NCBI GenBank assembly: GCA_963777045.1
Contig: CAVZPD010000009.1
Location: 186,001 to 250,000, forward strand
Source: JAPSGM01 sp963777045
GTDB taxonomy: Bacteria > Chloroflexota > Limnocylindria > QHBO01
Reading direction: 5' to 3'
Length of the DNA: 64,000 nt
The first letter of the stretch is position 1, and the number at the start of each line of letters is the position of its first letter. Below the pieces are notes generated by a model. The model was given only the letters and a program-made list of their open reading frames with translations. It did no database searches and was not told the origin of the DNA. The translations under genes were made by a program, and so were the position numbers. Below are positions 59,391-64,000 of this stretch, piece by piece.

Positions 59391-59990
59391 TCAGCTGCTG
59401 CCCGGTTTGACGAGCGGCTCCCCGGCGGCGCAGCGCGGGCAGGCGTCTGCCTCCCATGAGGCGATCTCGATCCGACCCAGGGCATGCACCGGATACCCGT
59501 CGTCGAACGTCGCCGTCGAGCGGTCGACGATGACGGACGCCGCCAGCGGACGCGCCCCCGCGACCCGCACCGCCTCGGCCGTCTCGGCAAGGGAGGCGCC
59601 GGTGGTCAGGATGTCGTCGACCAGCACCACCCGATCGTCGGCCGAGACGCGCCAGCCGCGGCGCAGGCCGCGGATGCCCCGCTCCATCGGCTCGGCGAAC
59701 ACGCCGCGCACCCCGTGCCCGAGCGTCGACTCCAGCTGGCGCGCCACCTCGAAGGCGAGCAGGACGCCGCCGGTCGTGGGCCCCACCACCAGGCTGGGGT
59801 CGTATGGCGCGAGTGCGTCCGCCTGGCGCCGCCCGATCTCGACCGCCAGCGACGGGTACTGCAGGACGGCGAACTTCTCCAGGTAGCGGTCCGAATGCCG
59901 GCCGCTCTTCAGCAGGAAGTGGCCGGTCCGCAGCGCCCCTGCCGTCTCGAAGATCTCCTCGATCGTCGCCGCGCGCGGATCCGCCAGCAT
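59391..59990 (-). CDS. pyrE: Orotate phosphoribosyltransferase
   Basis: A 199-residue type I phosphoribosyltransferase: FLLKSGRHSDRYLEKF (about 25-40), VVGPTTGGVLLAFEVA (about 67-82) and the PRPP loop VVLVDDILTTGAS (about 120-132). It makes OMP from orotate in pyrimidine synthesis. It lies five bases after the unknown gene at 59995 and belongs to the same strand run as pyrB and pyrC. Confidence 0.92.
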   Translation of the reverse strand: MLADPRAATIEEIFETAGALRTGHFLLKSGRHSDRYLEKFAVLQYPSLAVEIGRRQADALAPYDPSLVVGPTTGGVLLAFEVARQLESTLGHGVRGVFAEPMERGIRGLRRGWRVSADDRVVLVDDILTTGASLAETAEAVRVAGARPLAASVIVDRSTATFDDGYPVHALGRIEIASWEADACPRCAAGEPLVKPGSS

Positions 59991-59994
59991 CGGC

Positions 59995-60813
59995 CTACTC
60001 GTAGACGGCGCTGAAGTCGACCGCCGGGAAGCGCTCGTTCAGGGCGTCGGTGACCCACTGCAGGACGTCCGACGGGTCGTAGAACTCGGCCACCACGCGC
60101 GCGTCGGTGACCGTCAGCCCCACCCGATGGGCGTCGAGCGAGAGGGCGGAGCCCGACGGCAGGTCGGTCAGGTCGAGGCTCGTCTCGAACCGCCCGTCGG
60201 CGCGGAGCACCAGGATGTCGTCCACCTCCTCCAGCAGGGCCAGGTCGCCGGTTCGGCCCAGCACCTCCTCCGCGTTCGAGGCGAACTCGCGCAGGATCTG
60301 CTTCTGCTGGTCCCCGATCTGCGACCGATAGGCATCGGCCAGCTGCCAGAGCCGTTGCGCGGCGAGGGTCTCCTGCTGGGTCGGGGGCAGGCCCGCCTGC
60401 CAGTCCTCCTCGCCGGTCTCGCTGATCTCCTCCTGTGCCGCCAGCTCATCGGCCGGGAGGAGGTGGTTGACCGGGTCCCGCGCGGCGTCCATGAACCAGG
60501 CGAAGATGTCGGCCGGGTTGTAGAGCTCCACGACCTCGCTGAACGCCTCGACGACCTGCTCCTCGTCGTACCACTCGCTGTCGGCAGGGTCCTGGTAGGT
60601 CAGTCGCGTCGTCCAGGTCCCGTCCACCGGGTGGTAGAGGAGGTAGTCCTGGTCGTCGTCGACCAGTTTGATGGGACCGATCTCGCGCAGGCGCTCGCGG
60701 TTGGCGTCGATGAAGCGCCGCAGCTGCTCGGTGGCCTCGTAGACGAAGTCGCGGCGCTCCATCTCGGCCTCCTGCGACAGCTCGCGCAGGGCGCTGATGC
60801 GAGGGGCACTCAT
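59995..60813 (-). CDS. Hypothetical helical protein in the pyrimidine run
   Basis: A 272-residue acidic, mostly helical, soluble protein with no recognised family. A segment VVELYNPADIFAWFMDAARDPVNHLL (about 93-118) resembles the later VVAEFYDPSDVLQWVTDALNERF (about 243-265), suggesting an internal duplication of about 30 residues. A coiled-coil-like stretch lies at about 150-180. It overlaps the next upstream gene by four bases. Confidence 0.6.
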   Translation of the reverse strand: MSAPRISALRELSQEAEMERRDFVYEATEQLRRFIDANRERLREIGPIKLVDDDQDYLLYHPVDGTWTTRLTYQDPADSEWYDEEQVVEAFSEVVELYNPADIFAWFMDAARDPVNHLLPADELAAQEEISETGEEDWQAGLPPTQQETLAAQRLWQLADAYRSQIGDQQKQILREFASNAEEVLGRTGDLALLEEVDDILVLRADGRFETSLDLTDLPSGSALSLDAHRVGLTVTDARVVAEFYDPSDVLQWVTDALNERFPAVDFSAVYE

Positions 60814-61136
60814 GGCTTGTAGACGAAGTCGGGGCCCATGCGCTCCCGGAGGAAGATGGTGTGCTTCTTGTCGAAGACCGACTCCGCCACCCGATGCCCC
60901 AGCCCGCGCGTGGATGGGTCGGCGTAGAGCCGATCAAGGACCGCGTAGTTCGGCAGGTCGAGAATGATGAGGTTGTTCCACTCGGAACCCTCGGTGATGT
61001 TGAACCAGCCGACGAAACGGATCCCGAACTCCTCTTCGTAGCGGCGCGCATTGCGCGGAAAGAAGTGGCGCATGCCGCGTTTGAAGAGCGTGTCGCGGCC
61101 CTTGCGCACGTTGAAGAAGGTGACCATCAGGGGCAT
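60810..61136 (-). CDS. Hypothetical protein
   Basis: A 108-residue protein (LMVTFFNVRKGRDTLFKRGMRHFF; WNNLIILDLPNYAVLDRLYADPSTRGLG). The pattern resembles small dimeric alpha-beta barrel proteins, but no family is certain. It is coupled to the neighbours on both sides (1-bp TGATG overlap upstream and ATGA downstream), showing one polycistronic message. Confidence 0.6.
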   Translation of the reverse strand: MPLMVTFFNVRKGRDTLFKRGMRHFFPRNARRYEEEFGIRFVGWFNITEGSEWNNLIILDLPNYAVLDRLYADPSTRGLGHRVAESVFDKKHTIFLRERMGPDFVYKP

Positions 61137-61315
61137 CAGCCCTCGTCCTCTCGTCGGTCCAGGCTGGCCCCCACGGCGACGCCGATGGCCAGTCCGACGG
61201 CCACCCCCACGCCCAGGTTGTCGGTTGCCACACCGATGGCTGCGCCCAGGCCGATGCCGACCGCGGTCCAGACGCCGACCATCGAGTTGGTGCGCTTCGG
61301 CTTCTGCTCACTCAT
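61136..61315 (-). CDS. Small glycine-zipper membrane protein
   Basis: A 59-residue protein, short enough to be missed by ORF callers. It has a polar basic start (MSEQKPKR), a Gly/Ala/Val stretch from about residue 12 to 52 with repeated GxxxG spacing (VGIGLGAAIG, LGVGVAVGLAIGVAVG), and an acidic tail. This fits a glycine-zipper membrane or pore-like protein. The start overlaps the upstream gene by eight bases and the stop overlaps the next start by one, strongly supporting its translation. Confidence 0.7.
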   Translation of the reverse strand: MSEQKPKRTNSMVGVWTAVGIGLGAAIGVATDNLGVGVAVGLAIGVAVGASLDRREDEG

Positions 61316-61622
61316 CGTCCGCCTCCTGATCGGTGCTGACCACCCGAGTCGGCTGCTTTGCCACGCCGGTGCGCCGCCCGCGTCCGCGCCGTCGGTCGGC
61401 GAAGAAGACCCGCAGCAGGAAGACGGCCGTCATGCTCACGAAGAAGAGCAGGATCATGTCCACGAAGAGCAGCCCGGCGAGCAGCCAGACCGGCCAGTTC
61501 CAGCTGAACAGGCCAACCGGGATCAGCAGCAGGATCACGGCGAAGAGGACCGCCTGCCACATGAAGCAGCCGAAGCCGGGGCCCTCGTTCGGGTCCAGGT
61601 CCTCGTTGTAGCGGATCGACAT
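61308..61622 (-). CDS. Small two-helix membrane protein
   Basis: A 104-residue protein with two membrane helices (about 20-40 and 44-70: MWQAVLFAVILLLIPVGLF and WLLAGLLFVDMILLFFVSMTAVFLL), then a very basic segment (RRRGRGRR) and an acidic tail. No family recognised. It overlaps the glycine-zipper gene by eight bases; the pair may act together in the membrane. Confidence 0.6.
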   Translation of the reverse strand: MSIRYNEDLDPNEGPGFGCFMWQAVLFAVILLLIPVGLFSWNWPVWLLAGLLFVDMILLFFVSMTAVFLLRVFFADRRRGRGRRTGVAKQPTRVVSTDQEADDE

Positions 61623-61727
61623 GCATCACTTTCTACTGGGCGGGAGTCGGCGTCCCGCATGGTCCCATATCCGCCTCGCGGCCGCAGCAGGCGGCCACGG
61701 GGGCCGATCGGTGCGCGGCACGCACCT

Positions 61728-63101
61728 TCACTCGAGGCTGGCGAGCCCGCTGGCGTAGGTGAGCCGCCCGCCGGCCAGGGTGAGGCGGACGACGCCGGGC
61801 AGCTCCCGCCCGAGCAGCGGTGTATTCGTCGAGGCCGATGCCAGCGTCGCCGGCTCGACGCGCCAGGTGGCGTCGGGGTCCACCAGGACCAGGTCGGCGG
61901 CGGATCCCGGTGCGAGCGAGCGCCGCTCGCCGATGAGCGCCGCCGGGCGGGTCGAGAGTGCCGCAACCAGCGACGCGAGGCTCAGTGCACCGGCGGCCAC
62001 GGCCGCCAGGCCCAGCGAGAGTGCCGTCTCGAGCCCGATCATCCCCGGCGCCGCATCGGCGAACTCCACGGACTTGCGTTCCGTCGGATGCGGGGCATGG
62101 TCGGTGGCGATGGCGTCGATGCTGCCGTCCTCGACGCCGGCCAGAAGGGCCAGCGCATCGTCGCGGGTCGTGAGTGGTGGGTTGACGCGGCAGCTCCCGT
62201 CGTAGGCCAGGGCCTCGTCCAGCGCGCCGACCGCCGCAGGTGCCGTCTCCCAGCTGAGGGTTCGGTCGCCGGCGACCCAGGCATCGGTCATGGCAAGGTG
62301 GTGCGGGGTGACGTCGCAGGTGACGCGCGTGCCGGCTGCTTTCGCGCGTCGCACCGCGTCCAGGGCGGCGGCCGTGGAGAGGTGGGTGAAGTGGATCCAG
62401 CCTCCGGTCTCGGCCGCCAGCGCAATGTCCCGCTCCACCATCGTCAGCTCCGCGCTCGCCGGCCAGGCGGCGAGCCCCAGCCGCGTGGCCGTCGGTCCCG
62501 CCCGCATGACGGCGCCCTCGGCCAGGATGGGGTCCTCCGCGTGCGCGATCAGCGGCAGCGCCAGGGGAGCGAGGAAGGTCAGCAGCGACCGCGCGACGCG
62601 AGGCGAGGCGATGGCAGCGCCGTCGTCGCTGGCCCCGACAACGGCGAGACGCGCCAGCTCCGACAGCTCGGTGGGCTGCTCCCCGGCGCGGCCGCGGGTC
62701 GCGGCGGCGATGACCCGCACGCGCGCTGCCGCGCCCGCGGCCAGCTGCTGCACGTAGGCGACCCTGGGGGCCTCGTCGAGCGGCGGATCGGTGTTCGGCA
62801 TGGCGCAGATCGTGGCGTAGCCACCGTGGGCCGCGGCGCGCGCCCCGCTCTCGATCGTCTCTGCCGCCTCGGCACCCGGCTGGCGCAGGTGCGCATGGAG
62901 GTCGCACAGCGCGGGCAGGGCCAGCAGGCCGCTGCCGTCGACTCGGTGCGCAGCCGGCGGCAGGGCGCCGGGCTCGATGAAGCGTCCGTCGAGGATCGCC
63001 AGGTCGCCGGTCGAATCGGTACCCGCGGCGGGGTCGACGGTACGCAGGTTCGTCACCAGCAGGGCGACCGGCGGATCGCTGATCGAGCCGAATCTGGTCA
63101 C
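61728..63101 (-). CDS. pyrC: Dihydroorotase (class I, multifunctional type)
   Basis: A 457-residue amidohydrolase: zinc ligands in CDLHAHLRQPG (about 65-75), ATICAMPNTDPPLDEA (about 95-110), IAHAED (about 184), FTHLSTAAAL (about 237) and IATDHAPH (about 332-339). It closes carbamoyl aspartate to dihydroorotate. The first zinc motif reads HAH rather than HVH, a permitted variation. The GTG start at 63101 overlaps the pyrB stop (GTGA). Confidence 0.9.
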   Translation of the reverse strand: MTRFGSISDPPVALLVTNLRTVDPAAGTDSTGDLAILDGRFIEPGALPPAAHRVDGSGLLALPALCDLHAHLRQPGAEAAETIESGARAAAHGGYATICAMPNTDPPLDEAPRVAYVQQLAAGAAARVRVIAAATRGRAGEQPTELSELARLAVVGASDDGAAIASPRVARSLLTFLAPLALPLIAHAEDPILAEGAVMRAGPTATRLGLAAWPASAELTMVERDIALAAETGGWIHFTHLSTAAALDAVRRAKAAGTRVTCDVTPHHLAMTDAWVAGDRTLSWETAPAAVGALDEALAYDGSCRVNPPLTTRDDALALLAGVEDGSIDAIATDHAPHPTERKSVEFADAAPGMIGLETALSLGLAAVAAGALSLASLVAALSTRPAALIGERRSLAPGSAADLVLVDPDATWRVEPATLASASTNTPLLGRELPGVVRLTLAGGRLTYASGLASLE

Positions 63102-64000
63102 GGAGCGAGGAGGGTGAGCACGGCCATCCGTACCGCGACGCCGTTGGTCACCTGCTCGCCGATGAGGCTGCGCGCGCCGGACGCCAGCGCGGCGGTAAGC
63201 TCAACTCCCTCGTTCGTCGGGCCAGGGTGCAGGATTGGCGCACCGGGACGCGCCAGGCGCATGCGCGCCTCGGTCAGGCCCCATCCACGGGTGTACTCGC
63301 GCAGGCTGGGCACGCCACCGCCCGCGTTGCGCTCCAGCTGGACGCGCAGGGCCATGACCGCGTCGGCCCCCGAAATGGCCTCATCGAGTCGGTGGTGCAC
63401 GGACACGCTCGGCCAGCCGCGGAAGGCGTTGATCCAGGCCGGTGGCCCCGAAAGGCGAACGCTCGCACCGAGTCGCGTGAGGAGGTGCAGGTTCGAGCGC
63501 GCGACGCGCGAGTGGGCGCTGTCGCCGATGATGGCGATCGTCCGGCCCTCCAGGCCGTCGAGGGCGCCACGCAGCGTCATCGCGTCGAGCAGCGCCTGGG
63601 TGGGATGCGCGTGGGTCCCGTCACCCGCGTTGACGATCCGGGCGCCGCTGGCCCGGGCTGCGAGGTAGGGCGCACCGCTGCGGGCGTGCCGCATGACGAT
63701 GGTCCCGACGCCGGTCCGCTCCAGTGTCCGGATCGTGTCGGTCAGCGATTCTCCCTTGCTCACGCTGCTGGCGGCGATCGGCAACTCCACCACGTTGGCG
63801 CCGAGGGTCGCGGCGGCGATCTCGAAGCTGACGCGGGTCCGGGTTGATGGTTCCGCGAAGGCGAGGCCAACGATGTGGCCGGCCAGCACGTTCAGTCGCT
63901 CGCCACGCTCGCGCAGCGAGCGCATCTGGACCGCGAGGTCCAGGCAGTGGGTGACGGCGGATGGGTCGAGGGTGTCGACGTCGAGGAAGTGACGGTGGCG
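63098..64000 (-). CDS. pyrB: Aspartate carbamoyltransferase catalytic chain (partial, N-terminus outside window)
   Basis: The frame continues past the window end, so about the first few residues are missing; the visible part starts near RHRHFLDVDTLDPSAV. Carbamoyl-phosphate motif AEPSTRTRVSFE (Ser-Thr-Arg-Thr), SSVSKGESL, HPTQALLDA and IIGDSAHSRVARSNL are all present, giving a complete active site. It forms carbamoyl aspartate, and pyrC follows directly with overlap. No regulatory chain gene is seen. Confidence 0.93.
   Translation of the reverse strand, partial: RHRHFLDVDTLDPSAVTHCLDLAVQMRSLRERGERLNVLAGHIVGLAFAEPSTRTRVSFEIAAATLGANVVELPIAASSVSKGESLTDTIRTLERTGVGTIVMRHARSGAPYLAARASGARIVNAGDGTHAHPTQALLDAMTLRGALDGLEGRTIAIIGDSAHSRVARSNLHLLTRLGASVRLSGPPAWINAFRGWPSVSVHHRLDEAISGADAVMALRVQLERNAGGGVPSLREYTRGWGLTEARMRLARPGAPILHPGPTNEGVELTAALASGARSLIGEQVTNGVAVRMAVLTLLAP

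Noticed and set aside
60861..63668. 935-codon plus-strand frame across pyrC and pyrB
   Set aside because: Shadow of the pyrimidine genes on the minus strand; composition is typical of antisense GC-rich frames.

Overview
The window is a GC-rich, densely packed bacterial chromosome segment with many ATGA/GTGA start-stop overlaps and frequent GTG/TTG starts. Gene content (a CarH-type B12 regulator, a Vms1/eRF1-like protein, a GerW/YtfJ protein, two Mo-hydroxylases and many small sugar-type oxidoreductases) suggests a soil or water Chloroflexota lineage. This is inference; a high-GC Actinomycetota is the main alternative.

Layout. 1-4152: an FtsX-type permease with an M28-peptidase-like C-terminal domain, cut by the window start, and a membrane-anchored LuxR regulator (minus). 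4453-11216: an accessory region with a replication-relaxation operon typical of integrative elements, HTH/excisionase-like genes, small unknown genes, an ECF sigma/anti-sigma-like pair, a 45-bp remnant of a second replication-relaxation gene, and two ~157-bp structured repeats that each begin with the 5' half of a tRNA-Lys. 11353-19177: P-loop kinase, GNAT, Vms1-like protein, proline dehydrogenase, a CarH/LitR-like photoreceptor regulator divergent from an ECF sigma gene, a lipoprotein and a saccharopine-dehydrogenase-like protein. 19243-19658: two apparently identical 193-bp direct repeats. 19769-23917: GerW-like protein, ABC-2 exporter, cupin.

23932-54414 is a large catabolic block. It holds a four-gene Mo-hydroxylase with the molybdopterin subunit split in two (order F-S-L-M, as in nicotinate dehydrogenase) plus CoxG. 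Next comes a GMC oxidoreductase with a gluconate-dehydrogenase-subunit-3-like partner, an aldehyde dehydrogenase, a LacI regulator and a creatininase-like hydrolase. A long minus-strand run encodes a ribose-type ABC importer, DeoC-like aldolase, sugar isomerase, Gfo/Idh/MocA dehydrogenase, MBL hydrolase, SDR, GntR regulator and a PEP-utilizing protein. A divergent plus-strand operon encodes a transaldolase, an HprK-like P-loop protein, a second three-subunit Mo-hydroxylase and a truncated PPDK. A palindrome with core ATCGATWATCGAT occurs at the divergent promoter region and again inside the run, so one GntR probably controls both arms. The substrate cannot be read from sequence; uptake and oxidation of a sugar- or cyclitol-like compound is the best guess.

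54411-64000 returns to housekeeping genes: NagB-like deaminase, ZIP transporter, initiator tRNA-fMet, a CcoN-like protein that seems to lack haem histidines next to a cytochrome c, NAD(P)HX epimerase, then a minus-strand pyrimidine run (pyrB partial, pyrC, four small unknown genes, pyrE).
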